Positions 51,546 through 64,000 of a DNA stretch of 64,000 nt are shown here, piece by piece. Origin of the DNA: Balanoglossus misakiensis. Its lineage: Eukaryota; Hemichordata. A model generated the notes under the pieces. It was not told the origin of the DNA. It saw only the letters and a program-made list of their open reading frames with translations, and made no database searches. Made by a program: the position numbers and the translations under genes. The stretch is taken from the NCBI GenBank assembly GCA_040954595.2, contig CM082587.2, positions 6,324,001-6,388,000 on the forward strand, in the 5' to 3' direction. The stretch's first letter is position 1, and each line of letters starts with the position of its first letter.

Positions 51546-54500
51546 AAAAAGACATAAAGATTTTCACATGTATTTGAATTGACGTATGTAGACATTCATG
51601 TTAGAAGGCATTGATGAAAACGTCAAATGTACAATGCTTCCATCGAAAAACAACCTAATGAGGTACCATTTATACAAATATTGATCTTGCCCTCCATCAG
51701 GGGTATTCATATGCGCCAATTATTCATGATCAACCTGTTTTATTACCCCGCCATCATTTAGTATATCTAATTGTACAATTAGACTATTTGAAAGACGGTA
51801 TAGGGTGACTCTTCGCCAACTTAACTCAGTCATTAAACTTGCGCGATATCGACAAAGAGCGTATATACGTCATGCTACCATAATAACACAGCATGGTGTT
51901 AACATAGAGACATCAAAGGCTTTCTTTTCGGGGTGTTTGATGCAGCGATTATTGACATAGTCTGAATGAAACTCTTACTTGAGCTAAATGGTAATATTTA
52001 GGGGCCGGAAATGAGTCTTGATCTTAACCAATTTTTATTTAGTGGCGTACAGCCAAAGGTGTTATATGGAAATTAACCCACGAACAAAATGGCGTGAAAT
52101 GAGACTACGCACGTATTTAGTTTTTGTATTTCTGAACTTGTTTATTCGAGTCACAACAAAAGGATACGCACGTATCTTTACAGTAAAAGGAGACTCACTC
52201 TTCCTAGAGCCTGGGGTGTTTATTGAGGTTTTAACATGGCTTTGTCTCTGAATTTGAATCGGACTCTTAGCTCCAATTATGTTTTCGCAGTGTCCCAGTC
52301 AATGTTCTGAACTCATCTGAATATTTATGGTTGGTCGTTGTCGCGATTTCTGTGCATCCGGGCAGTGAAATCCCACGCATCTATAATCATGTCAAGTTTC
52401 AAAACTATTCATGAAAACTCTGGCGTCAGCCAAACTTTACACAGTAATGACAAAGCTACAGTCGAAAACGTTAACACGGAAAACCAAATGGCCATTCAAA
52501 GACGTAGACACGCTATTTTGGGTGTGCTCATAACTATTACCTTGTACTTTTTCCATCTGATCCAAAAACAGGCATACAAACTTCATTCGATAATACTGAA
52601 CTACGAACATCACTACATTGTCATTTATAATCCCTTCCGCTTATTCCCTCATGAACATTGGGCATTGATACGGAATCAAATCTTGCACTCATCCCTCGCA
52701 AGTCAAGAACACCTTTCTCCTTTGTCGATGTGACGCTGTAGACAGTAGCCAGAAAAACTCACAGCTAATTGGAGATTTCGTCGAAAAGATTGTGTCCTAT
52801 TTTTTTCCTAATCCATCCTAGTCACGAGTTTCTTCACATCTTACCAGTATAAGTAGCGTTATCAAGACTCTGTCAAGCATCAGCATTTATCCTTCCTGCA
52901 TCGTGACTCAGGGAACTCTGAAAAGGCAGCAAGTTCCTAGATCTTCCTCATTGCCCATGATTTCCCGGGGAAATCATTTAATGGATTATGCTATTTCTCC
53001 CTTTGTGAAGTGAGCTGGTTATGAACAGTCAAGGTAATTGACCCTGCTTTACAGTGTACCCTGGCGGGCATTGAAGAATCACACTAACGTGTTCAATTTT
53101 TCTTCGAACTTGTTTATCAAAAAAACTGACAGCAAAACGCAAGAACTCACATTTGCTGTTACCATGATACAGTTTGGCCATCGTAATTTTGGTATGTAAC
53201 TGGGAAATGTCCAATTCATTTGGAGTAAAATTCTCCCTCCATTTTATATTCAAAGCATTATAAAAAGCAAGCCTGAAATCCGCCCAAATTAGGTAAACGT
53301 GGTAATCCGCACAGATGGTCGGTGTTTTCTTGTACTGTATCAGGCAATAAAATGTGCATATTTTCAATTTGTTGCTTAGCAGATTAGGCTTAAATTTCAC
53401 AACCAAGTAACAACCTGGTTGTTACTTTAAAGTCATTAGCAACCACTCCATTCAGCCATTTAAATATTGTTGCATAACAGTCTCATGCCCTAATGAACAA
53501 CACACGTAAGCACAAACAACTTAATGAAAGTAATGATACATGAAATTCCAAAACCATTCTTCCTCAATTTGAAAAATAGGTGCATACCACCCATCATTGG
53601 GAATGTTGATTTTGATATGTTCCTTATGAAGGTCAAATGGACGTGTACCGGTATATCATAACTTGCAAATAACCATATGTAGGGAAGGAGGTCAAAAAGT
53701 AGTGCACATGTCTACAAACCGACATTTTGCCTGTTAAAATCATTTGCCTTGCCGAGGCTCCATGCTGCGTACAGTAAACCCTCATTTTGAAGGAGTGTCT
53801 TATTACAATGTCAAACATTCGGTCAATACCATATTCTAAAAAGACCTACGGTTGTGAAATGCCCCGGTAGTATTTGGCAATAAGCTCTAATAAACATCAT
53901 TAAGTTAATATTCTTGTGGGCTGATGAATCAGCATTACTGCTGATTATGGTCTGTACCGATTCGCAAATGGAGCAACGTTGGAATTTACGTATCGTATTA
54001 CTTTCATTTAATTGTTGTGCCCAAGGGGGTTTGATCATTAATGTAGTCATTCTACACTCGAAGAGTTTGTTCGTGATGCCTTAACATATTCATGAAGTCA
54101 TTTCAACACAATAAATCATGGTTTCAGTTTCGGTAATCGGATCACATGCCATTTCCAGATCATGGTAACTAGCAATTGTCTTGTGGAAGGCCCCATATCC
54201 ACATACATGAAAAGGATGAGTGAAAATGAAATAGGAAATTGGCTGATTGCTGAAATACACATACACCGATTCATGTTTTACAATTTTATGTTGTGTTTTC
54301 TTGGTGGCTTATGTCGAGGAGTAAACCGACTGTTGATATTTTGGGCAAGGGGTGAGGTTTCTATGGCTAGGACGATTAAGATGTCTTTGAATATCTTGGC
54401 CGTGTCAGAAAACGTCTGGCACTAGCGCCCCCCCCCCCCCTCCTCATCTGTTAAGATGACGTGTCCCCGATGGATTCCCGGGCCCTGCGTGCCCGCAAAG

Positions 54501-57500
54501 GTTGTGAAATCTAAATGCAAGGTGTGCCGACCATGGCAGGTTATATGAGGAACACCTGTCACGCCATTAGTGCTTCATCTCCAAGGTACACCGAACTGTG
54601 AGTTTTGATTAATTTCATAGTGATAAGGTCATCACACATCCTCCGTTGGGAGGTATTACCGTTATGAAGTGAGCCAAAATGAAAGTGATGCCAGGCGTGT
54701 ACTATACACGCGAGTGTCATATATAGAGCACGAGCCCTGGGTAATAATGCATTGAGATGGTTTCAATCTAATCTTTCTGGACAGAGACAATTTGTTATCG
54801 TAAACTCTGCTGCAGTTAATGCCCTCGAGGTTTGGCCCCTGGTCGAGTATTGATCAGCATTTTGGGAGATGTGTTAGCTGGTCATGACTGTAACACTTCC
54901 ATGCACACAGATGACTGCACCTTGTCTTTACCTCGATTTATTAAATTCGTTGTAGCTCTCTCGTTGTGTATATTCAGTAATCTTTATTTTTTGCTTTCTC
55001 GCGCGCTATAATCGTGCCATCGAGCCTGTTTGTGCCGCTGTCGTAAAGAGGGCAGGTTTTACGACAATTCGGGTTCATTCAATCTGCTCTTGTTCCGGTC
55101 ATATTACACGATGACGACACCAATCCAAATTTGACGTTTGAAACCTATAACACACACGCACGTTACAAAGTAGTTCTTGAATTACATCGTAAACACGGTA
55201 TAAATGGTCTTGATCCTGATAATCCGCAGTTTATGAACATGTGATACTGAGGATTCATTGCTCCCTCTATACAGCTTGCTGTGTTGAACATTCTATGCAC
55301 AAATTCCATTGCAAGCCCCTACGCAACAAGTGCCAACGAAATTGGGTCAATATGGGTATCGCAATTAAAATGAAATTTGAACTAACATACACAAATCTAA
55401 CTCAATGTAATATGATCTAATTCAATTAAATCACGAGGCAACCGTATTTATTTCAGTGGAGGGTTCTTTTTCAGTTGGTTGTAAATTCTGTTTTGATTTG
55501 TCATGTGAAACATTCTCCATATGACATAAATTTTCGCATGTAAAATGAAGACAACACGGAGAGAGTAACTTTGAGATAATTTGTTTTAAAGAATCGATGA
55601 ACCTTGACGTATTTTGCTGTCTCAATGCTGCATAACAACAGTCCTTCTGTGCGTTTGATTTCAAGCAACATTACAAAGTGTGAAAATAAATTTCCCCCAA
55701 CTGTTCCTTTGCAACATAAAGCTTCAATATTTTATAATGGACAGATGTATTGGATGCCCTTCCCTGCCTCGTTAGTTTGCTCATTGTCGTAACCAAGCGC
55801 TTCATACAAACCAGCCATAATCTTTCCTGTTTTAAGCGAAGGAATTATGTACCTTCATGATGCGTCATTTTTCCAACCTTCATTATTTCCCCCTTAGGCC
55901 ATATTCAGCAGTGAATCAGATGATATATCACGATGGATTTGCTTCCAGGTGCGTTGTGCAACATTACCTAGTAAGGCCGCAAACTGTTTCTTTTTCTTAA
56001 ATTAGAGTGTAGGTTGATATTTAAAAATTACATAGTGCTATACTATATTAACTCCCTGTAGGTGTATCTCCTTTTTGCATTTGTTATAGTCTCCTAAATA
56101 CCATCGGAAAGCAATATGCCGCCATTAGGCCACGTAACATTTTTTGGAAATCCTTGGTTCAGGCGCTTCCGCATATAATATGGTTGTTATGCAATGCCAT
56201 TTTTAAAACAATGTACTGTGCCACGTTTTCATAATGTCGGAGAAAGCTATCAGAGTATAGTTGCCCCAGAAACATGGGTTCAATGCTCTCCACAAACCAG
56301 TCTTCTACCATGTGACTTCAACTGAATCAGAAGTGTACTACATGAACCGCCCCACTGGTAAAGTTTAGTGAACTGTAAACACATGAACTATAAAAGGTCA
56401 AGTGGTCGCCATTATTGAAGTGAGCCCTCCTGGTAGGCGCATATATAACAGTGTCAAACCAACATAAACACAACCATATTCGTCGCTATTTATGCATAAT
56501 GAACGCACATTGCAAACTATGGGAAATTTAACAGTGATCTCAAGACATTTCACAAAATGAAAGTTGCCACTTCAAATTGTGAATGATAAAAAAGTTTTCG
56601 CAACATTAAATATTATGCACAGTTCAAAAATACATATCTGAGGAAAGGATGACAAACGGCCACGATTTCTGCAACGAAGTTCGTTCAGGTTGATTATATT
56701 CCTGTTTACGGAACAGCTGCATTGAGCAGATTGGCAAGAGTTGGCATCTTGTCCCATGCAGCTGCACAATTAAATTCGCTGAAAATTTGTCTCTGCAAAG
56801 TATGGCTAATAACAACATACATGTCACCGCTTCATGCAATTTAATGAGCCCACTCACTTCCCAGGATTGAATGATGCAGAATTATGGCTGTCCCAAGTTT
56901 CCCTTTAATTGGCATGATGTGCTGTGTTCACCTTCACCTCTCCCCCCTCCCCACTCTCAAAAAAAATGTTGCCGACATTATATGTTGGCGGGAACAGTAG
57001 AATGCGCCGTCGGTGCCTACCCTCAAAGTCCAGATTAGACAAACTTAAATAGGCTTAACCCAGTCCCACTGCATAAATCCAGCTTCATAAAAGAATAATT
57101 AGCGTGTTCCACATTTCAAGCTGAAGAACCATGCAAATATCAACAGAAAACTTACCTGCCGCTTGGATTTTAATAAAGGCAGGTCCACAACGTCAAAAAT
57201 CCACACTTTTCTGGCTAGTCAACTAAGTGCCATCTGGTGCAATGTACGGAGCCGAAAAAAAACTTTGTTTGCAACCTCTAGAAATTTAAGACATATAAAC
57301 CATTGTCCAAGACATGTTTTGTTTACAAGGGAGGGATAATTGATGTTTCTTAGTGTCCTCACTGACTGGCCAAGGCCACAGCGTGGCATATTGTTTATGT
57401 TTTCAAGTGAGCTGACAGTGTACCAACTATTTCTGCGTGGAATAAAAAGTGACCTAAAGATGTACATGCTTCATCTGCTACATTGTTTATTTTATGCAAC

Positions 57501-58052
57501 TTTCAATGTTCACATTACACATATAGTAACGTATTCGTATGTTTCGATAGGTGCTATGTATGTATGTGACCCATTTACAACTGGGTATTGCACACCACAC
57601 GGCATGCACATCCCGGTACATTTGTCCAATTGCGTGGTAAATCCAAAAGGTCGTGCAAATGCACGACTGAAAAAGTACGTACACTCTCAAGAATAAAACG
57701 GGGCAAAGAAGCTTTCGAACTTTGTCCTTGCATACTGTCGTGGCGTGAACTGTTTTGATTCGGGTATGTTAATACCACCCATAAACCGGTCAGGCTGGCT
57801 GCACAAGTCAAACATTAAACCCAAAGCTTTCCATTCCAGTGGCAATGGACACACATCAGCCGTGTCTGCCGATTCTGTTCCTCCTTTCACACATGCGCAC
57901 AATTATCTACAGTAGATTCTGTGCAAGTTGCTATCGGCCGATAGAGATAGCTCATACATACATGTACATGTTCCATATTCCAGCTTGCCTACCCGCCTGC
58001 TTGACAGACAGACATACACATATACAGACAGTCAGATGGAGGGGCGGACACA

Positions 58053-58067
58053 GACAGATAGATAGAC

Positions 58068-58098
<31 letters not shown>
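58053..58098. repeat. (GATA)n microsatellite
   Basis: GATA units with an ACAGA interruption, next to an ACAGACAG-rich stretch. Confidence 0.95.
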
Positions 58099-61000
58099 AA
58101 TATTGACTATTTCCAAGTTAGCTGTCCATTTATTGTCAATCTTGAGGCAGAATACGGTGTGAAGTTTTAAAATGATTTTTAAAACAATAACTATGTCGAC
58201 TGTGTACAAATGAACTGTGTTGAGACAAATAACACTACGCTAGCAATTGATGACAGTTATCCCATGCATTAAAATCGCGTATTCTGTATCCTCCAACTTT
58301 CTCATCTAGCAATAAGCCATGCAAGTTTATGCTTGGGAAATAAATATTTCATAGGTAATGGATATGCTTGTTCTCTTGTACTAATTGCAAATCCCTTAAC
58401 TTCCACATGATATGTAGCAATTGAATATATTTAACAATCCTACGGTCTCAATTTGCTCCAGTTCAGTGCAAAAATAACCATGAACCCCAAACGATTAAAT
58501 GTAGACATTTGTGATCGAGCCAGAGGGCCATATTCTCCAGCTTGTTCTAGAAAAACAATTGTTAAATGGATAAATGGATAAACACCGCAAACCGTCTCAA
58601 TTAGACATGAAGCCGTCCATTCAAAACGGATATAGATTTAAATATGACAATATGGCGCCAGAGGGGGTTAAACTAATTAGCGGAGCAACCGGGCCCTACG
58701 AGTCGCATTCATGTTGGTACTCTGACGCGCATGATCTATACAAGACACCGATTTGAATTTTTGACGTCGTGGGGAATTCGACACTTCAAAGCGAACTGAG
58801 CAAGAGTAGGGATCATTCTACCAAAATGGCGTATGGACAAAACTAACGCGACACAAACGTTTCCAAATAATGAATAGATTTTATGAGAAGACAGTTCAAA
58901 GCTCTGCACTCTCTATACGACACCAAAATCTTAGCATGACCCCCAAATCTTAGCATGACCTTATACGGCAGCGTAAAGGAACTCGCGTTTAAACACTTGG
59001 TGTGAAAAAGTAAATCATATCCTACACAAAGCGAACATATTTTAATGTAAAACATTGAAGACTTGTTTTATTTGACATCATGTCAATCATTCAGGTTAAA
59101 GTCATATGGAATGATACGTTGCTAAAATCAAAGAGAAGAACACAGAAATATGAAAACAAAATATATTTCCAAAATTAGTAGTCCAGCCATTCGCATACCC
59201 CTGTTATTGTACATCCCAGGATATTGGTCGGTATTTGATTACTGATGAGACAACAGACCTAACAAGTCAACCAAACTGAATACACATAATTGCTTCTTCA
59301 ATTCGACTTTTGAACAAAATTCCCATTTACTTAGCAGTCACCAAAGAAATAATAAAAATACACGTTAAAAGACCACAGACTAATGAAAAGATTGTAACGT
59401 CATACAGGGGTCGTGAAAGTGACCACATTTAAATGCTGACGTCATCGTTTAAATGAGAGACACGTGATGACGTCATCACGGTCATGGCAGTGAGCAAGGA
59501 TGAACAATTTCTTTACCGAGTTGGCTTCATAAAAAGAGACAGAAATTGAAAAAAAGCAGGAAGTTGGTAATCGTCCAATTCCTGCAAGTTTTCTTCAGAA
59601 AACAGGCCTTATTAGAAGTTTAATAAGCATGATAGTTCGACCCATACTGCTAGCTTTATTAATCCTTGAAGCTAAGTGTATAATGTTGCCTATTTGATAT
59701 TTACATTGAATTCTAAACTGGTATAGGTTCTATTTAAAAGAAATATATGACAGTAAAATGTAATATTAAGGTTATGGGGGGCTAGAAATAATCCGTGCAT
59801 ACAAGTAATATAACTAAAATACAAGTTAAGGGTTTGCGTTCACAACTGTATGAGCAAGGGTTCCTTGCGACCGTTTCCAGATTTATAACGCTAAGCCACT
59901 GACAAGAATAAAACATGTAGTAACAACACCTTACAATATGTGTTGTGAAAACAACCAACACACACGTAAACCGCGAAGGTAGTTGTTGTTGTGAGATCAC
60001 AAACGATTAAAATTGATTGTTGTGGCTGTATTCAACTATTATTCTACTCGGTGGCCCGCGTTATCAATCTGTAAATGGTTGTTGATTTCCTCAGTACCGT
60101 TTTCAAGGAGTTTTCAGCATTTTTCAAGTAACATAAATAATTTTTTGTGCCGAGGAAACTGAAATGGTAATTGGATCCAAAATATGCGTATCTAAGTCCC
60201 ATTCTCTTTTCAACCATTACCGCGTCGAATCACCTGGTTAATAAATATGCATCTTCAGTGTGGTGGGTTGATGTACGGTAGCATCTAATCTGCGAAAAGT
60301 CCAACAAATGTTTCCCGCCCAAACGCCCTGGTCGTCTGCGCAATTCGTCACGGTGAAATCCATCTCTGCGTTGCCAATGACAGCATTACACATTTCTATG
60401 CTTCCCGTCTCCTCTATCAGTATCAAACGGCATGTTCCACATGGCCATCAAACCTCGTCGTGTGAAAACAGAAGGTGTGCTGTATGTAGTCTTCAGTGTC
60501 GGCCACCCCATCCCTTGGTAAAGAGTTGTATTTATTAATTTAGCTTCCGTAACCTGGACCGGTACAGCAATATTTGGAGAGGAAATCCGGAATGGTCCTT
60601 TGGGTTGTGTTTTTATATATTTATTTCAGTCTTTTTTTATCTACATATTAATCCCAGTAGTCAAAACCGTATGCCAGTCTCTCCGCTGCCCTACGGGACA
60701 TGGCACTATATCTTGCATTTCTGTTGTGATTGCTTCGGCCGGACCGCGTGGTTGTCGGGGGTTGGGATCGGTCCGGAGCCTGTAGACAGAACCATCCCAA
60801 ACTGCAAAACTTTCCGAGTAGAAAATCTGCGAATTTATCTGTAGGGAAGACGAAGAAAGTATTAGTTTGAGCTGAGAAGCAGAGTGTAATATATAGAAAT
60901 CAATAACTTATAGCTGGGTTGTTTCACTATTTTGGAATAGAGTCGAGAGGATTTAGGATCAACTGATGCTCTATCCTATAATCCAATCATTATATTGTTA

Positions 61001-61811
61001 AGACAAGTTTTCGAACTCTCGCATCGTACTCAATTTAGCAGATAAAAATGATAAAACGCTTGATTGAGATAACACGACTGCCTTTGTGCAAGCTAGTTCA
61101 AGCTCATGTTTACAAGCATGGAATCATTCCAACGATTATTTGCGGCTGCTGCAACAGTGGTACAAAACACATGATGTTGGGCGGAAACAAGCTAATAGAA
61201 ACCCAACACACATAGTATCAAAAAACACAATGTAGTGCGACGAAGCGCACAAAAGTCAAGTAGAGCGCACCGGTACATTCAAAATGCCAGACTGATACTA
61301 GACATCTGCCGGTACCAATTGACCTTCTGGGCAACAACAGGCCCATCGGATTGCGTACAAAACAGCTCGAGAGACCCTCGTGATAAATGCACATTGGACT
61401 ACCATGTCGCTTTAAAGGAGGATAGCCTTTAGACAAGTTTGTTCGGTGTTTCGGTTAAAAGTTATGATTTTTGTCGGATTAGTTGGGAACTTGAGTCTGA
61501 CCCGCAAGCACTACTTTACAAATACCGGTAGGTGCGTGGAAGGCTGGCCAGGAGTAAAGGATTAATTGTATCATCTACTCAGTATCGTACAAGTCAAAGT
61601 ATTAACCTTTCAAAGAAACATTTTACTTATGTTGGATCAACAAGGATGACATTAGAGGGGTACTTAACTTTTAACTTTTACCTTTACTGCTGTGTACATA
61701 CGCAGAAAGAATGAATTCTTTTTAAGGATTCCCGCAGGGTTTTGCATTTTGCATGTGTGCATATGGTTTGCTTTTGTGGGGAAGTACATATTTGGTAGCT
61801 TTTGGTTTAGT

Positions 61812-61842
61812 TACATACATACATACATACACACACACACAC
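61812..61842. repeat. (ACAT)n(AC)n compound microsatellite
   Basis: ACAT units pass directly into AC units. Confidence 0.9.
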
Positions 61843-62466
61843 TGGTACATACATACTATGTGCATGTTCTGTACACATTGATGGCTTTCTTATGAAAAGT
61901 TTGATGAATAGTTTGTAGAATAGACGTCATCGTTAGTGGTATGCACGTGCAACCTGTTACAGATAACGAAAGCTTGGCTGCCTTCATCTGACCTAATCAC
62001 GTGACTGCTTCTTCATCGCAATTCAACTTCTGCGACTTCATTGCAAAATATCTCTGTTGAAAAAGGTTAAGACACAGCAAGCCATAAATGTTTTACAGTA
62101 ATGTCAGGAACAAGGGCTTTCAACAATATACAAGTGTCACCCATCGTATGATTCGTCAGAGTTAAACTGTTGCATGTGAAAAAGTCACTGACTTGACAGG
62201 TATTTATGGCGACAGGAAACGATGATATTTATACAAAATGAAATGATTAATGGTCATGTATTATGGATACACATTATACTGCCCTCCGAGGAAATATAGA
62301 GTACATTTAAAAACAACCCATATAAGGGATGTTTAAATCGTTATTAGCAGTTATTTATAATATTATACCCAAAAGCGTGATGATCTTGTTCATTTAAATA
62401 TTGTCGATGAACAGATGGGCCATGATCTAGGTTAAAGCGACACTAACTGTAACTTTTGGCCTTATT

Positions 62467-62586
62467 TTTCAGTCTTTTCATTCCGTGTACCAAAATTTGT
62501 TCTACTCCAAACAGCATGCTAATATACCCAGTACTCCACTTGTCAAACCAGTGAGGACCATTGCTATTGTTGACAAATGATTTCTA
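62467..62586. repeat. Dispersed repeat, copy 2
   Basis: Second copy of the repeat at 33019-33165. Its left flank reads TTAAAGCGACACTAACTG (from 62432), which resembles the TTAAAGG-type element ends seen elsewhere in the window. Confidence 0.75.
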
Positions 62587-63446
62587 GTCCGGACTTGAAT
62601 TCAGGGTTTGCACAATAACAATGCTGACAATTCACTGCCACTGGGTTATATATGATATAACTACATTAATCTGCGAAAACATACAGATATACAATTAGAC
62701 CTTACTATGACCAATCTATACAAGAAGTTTAATTAAACTCGCTTCAATAATTTTGGCGTGATGCCAAATTGCAAATAATTGGACCTGTATATGTATATGA
62801 TGTTGTGATCTGTATGTTATATCAGACATAATTTCAGCATTTCGGTATGGTAAATATACCCTCACAATTTTGTTACCATTAGTCGTATACGGAAATGTTT
62901 TATTCATAGTGTACATGTATATCAAATGTCATTCGCTTGATAAACGTGAACGCCATGTGACATCAATATTGGTAGAAATTAATTTCATTGTTTTCCAGAT
63001 GGTTCATTGACTTTCTTTTCAACAGACGCATGACGTCACCATCACTTAAAAATAAATTTAATCCGCAATGTCTTACGAAACTCGTGTGTGATATTTATCT
63101 TCAGTGGAGCATTCTGTAGTCAGGAAATGTACAGACTTTGATACAGATAGGATTTTTTCTCTCTGATACTGCGACAAGCTTTGTCCTATCATGCATAAAA
63201 CACAATTATTCATAATACTCTTAGTATTACAATATATTTCCCCAGGGTCTTGGATATGGCTTAAATTTCATGGTCTATCTGTCTCATCATAGAATTTTCC
63301 TCTACCCTTTGGTTGGTTAAGAAAGCGAGTCAAAACCTGCTTCCTATAATTAATAATGAAATGATTTGTATGCCTGATGGAGATTCTATTATTTGCTTAG
63401 CGAAAGAGTGATTATACAAATGTTTGATTTATTCTTATGTATGCCA

Positions 63447-63535
63447 CTGACTCATTCACTCACTCGCTCACTCACTTACCTACTTATACTTACTCGCTCA
63501 CTAACTCACACACTCACTCACTCACTTATTCTCTC
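63447..63535. repeat. (ACTC)n imperfect microsatellite
   Basis: ACTC/ACTT units over about 90 nt. Open frames across it are artefacts of the repeat. Confidence 0.9.
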
Positions 63536-64000
63536 ATGTTCCCCTTTGTCTATAGTTCTCTTAAGCTTACGGCCATTTATGACAGAGTACTGGATGTGAT
63601 ACTGAGTATAACGGCATGGGCATGGCTGTTTTCATTTATGTGTAGGGGTCAGGAAAAGCCACAAATTTAAAGGGGCAAAGGATATCTTGATCACCTGAAG
63701 TGGATTTCCCCCCACCCTCGAATGGTGAACACCCTTGATTTGTCCGCCAATAGATGTATTTGCCTGATTTCATTTCCATACGTGTGGTACGCCCTCAACT
63801 TCCTTGGACCCTTTACAATGTTTGATCGAAGGATCAACGGCGGTCTTTGATATTCAGGGCGGGGTCCTTTCTTTTAATTACAAACAGTATGGTTGATCCT
63901 TGCATTGTGCTATGGAACATGAATACTCATGCGCAGAAGAGTAGACAACTTCGCCCCTGTTGCAATTGCCATTCATTGTGGCACACACATTATTATAATA

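Larger units (their letters stand above)
47043..64000. other. 17 kb with repeats and no convincing gene
   Basis: Open frames here are short, unrelated to known domains and without neighbouring splice-compatible exons. The region should contain the 5' end and promoter of the Gla/EGF gene. Two weak signal-peptide exon candidates were noted at 49694-49756 and 56858-56915 on the - strand (see findings). Other content is foldback elements, dispersed repeat copies and microsatellites, listed separately. Confidence 0.5.

Noticed and set aside
52338-52733. A 131-codon plus-strand open frame
   Set aside because: No recognisable domain, no exon partners, unbiased composition and AT-rich surroundings. 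Not enough to call a gene.
53029-53406. A minus-strand frame ending in CPPGYTVKQG, resembling the end of an EGF
   Set aside because: The rest of the frame has no cysteine pattern and no compatible splice partner was found. The match is too short and probably chance.
60238-60426. A minus-strand frame with text such as FTVTNCADDQGVWAGNICW
   Set aside because: It looks protein-like over a short stretch, but there are no flanking exons or family match that I can name.
63393-63670. Plus-strand frames rich in Thr, Leu and Ser
   Set aside because: Produced by the ACTC microsatellite at 63447-63535.

Overview
The window is animal genomic DNA: short exons in intron-rich genes, GT-AG splice sites throughout, AT-rich non-coding DNA, foldback elements and microsatellites. 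The gene content (a gamma-carboxyglutamate (Gla) domain with the 25-nt exon familiar from vertebrate clotting factors, EAR repeats, a triple adenylate kinase like the one known from sea-urchin sperm) suggests an invertebrate deuterostome. A cephalochordate (amphioxus, Branchiostoma) is the most likely source; this is an inference from gene content, not a database match.

Region 1 (about 3.8-13.6 kb, + strand): a 19-exon reading frame, open at its 5' end, for an AK5-type adenylate kinase of at least 1,087 residues. Order: AK5-type N-terminal segment, AK domain 1, ankyrin-like module, acidic linker, AK domain 2, acidic linker with a coding minisatellite, AK domain 3 (partly degenerate). Every splice junction was checked for phase and joins in frame.

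Region 2 (16.8-18.5 kb, - strand): a complete two-exon gene for a secreted 488-residue protein: signal peptide, Cys-rich segment, coiled coil, then EAR/EPTP repeats that probably form a beta-propeller.

Region 3 (19.5-47.0 kb, - strand): 42 exons that join in frame into one protein of about 3,070 residues. It has a clotting-factor-like propeptide and Gla domain, the aromatic-stack exon, then 78 EGF repeats, and it ends a few residues after an EGF module that resembles the ErbB ligands (neuregulin/EGF). No transmembrane, protease or laminin-G segment is visible. The exons form a regular pattern: five 2-EGF blocks (68+163 nt), about eight 4-EGF blocks (168+165+123 nt), then two giant exons with 18 and 15 EGFs. 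The signal-peptide exon was not identified.

Region 4 (47-64 kb): about 17 kb with no convincing gene. It holds foldback elements, dispersed repeats and microsatellites.

The two minus-strand genes both encode extracellular proteins and lie head to tail, about 1 kb apart. The adenylate kinase gene is convergent with them and has an unrelated, probably ciliary or flagellar energy role. The most interesting object is the Gla/78xEGF gene: the sequence reads as a calcium- and membrane-binding head, a very long EGF rod and a growth-factor-like tip on one polypeptide.
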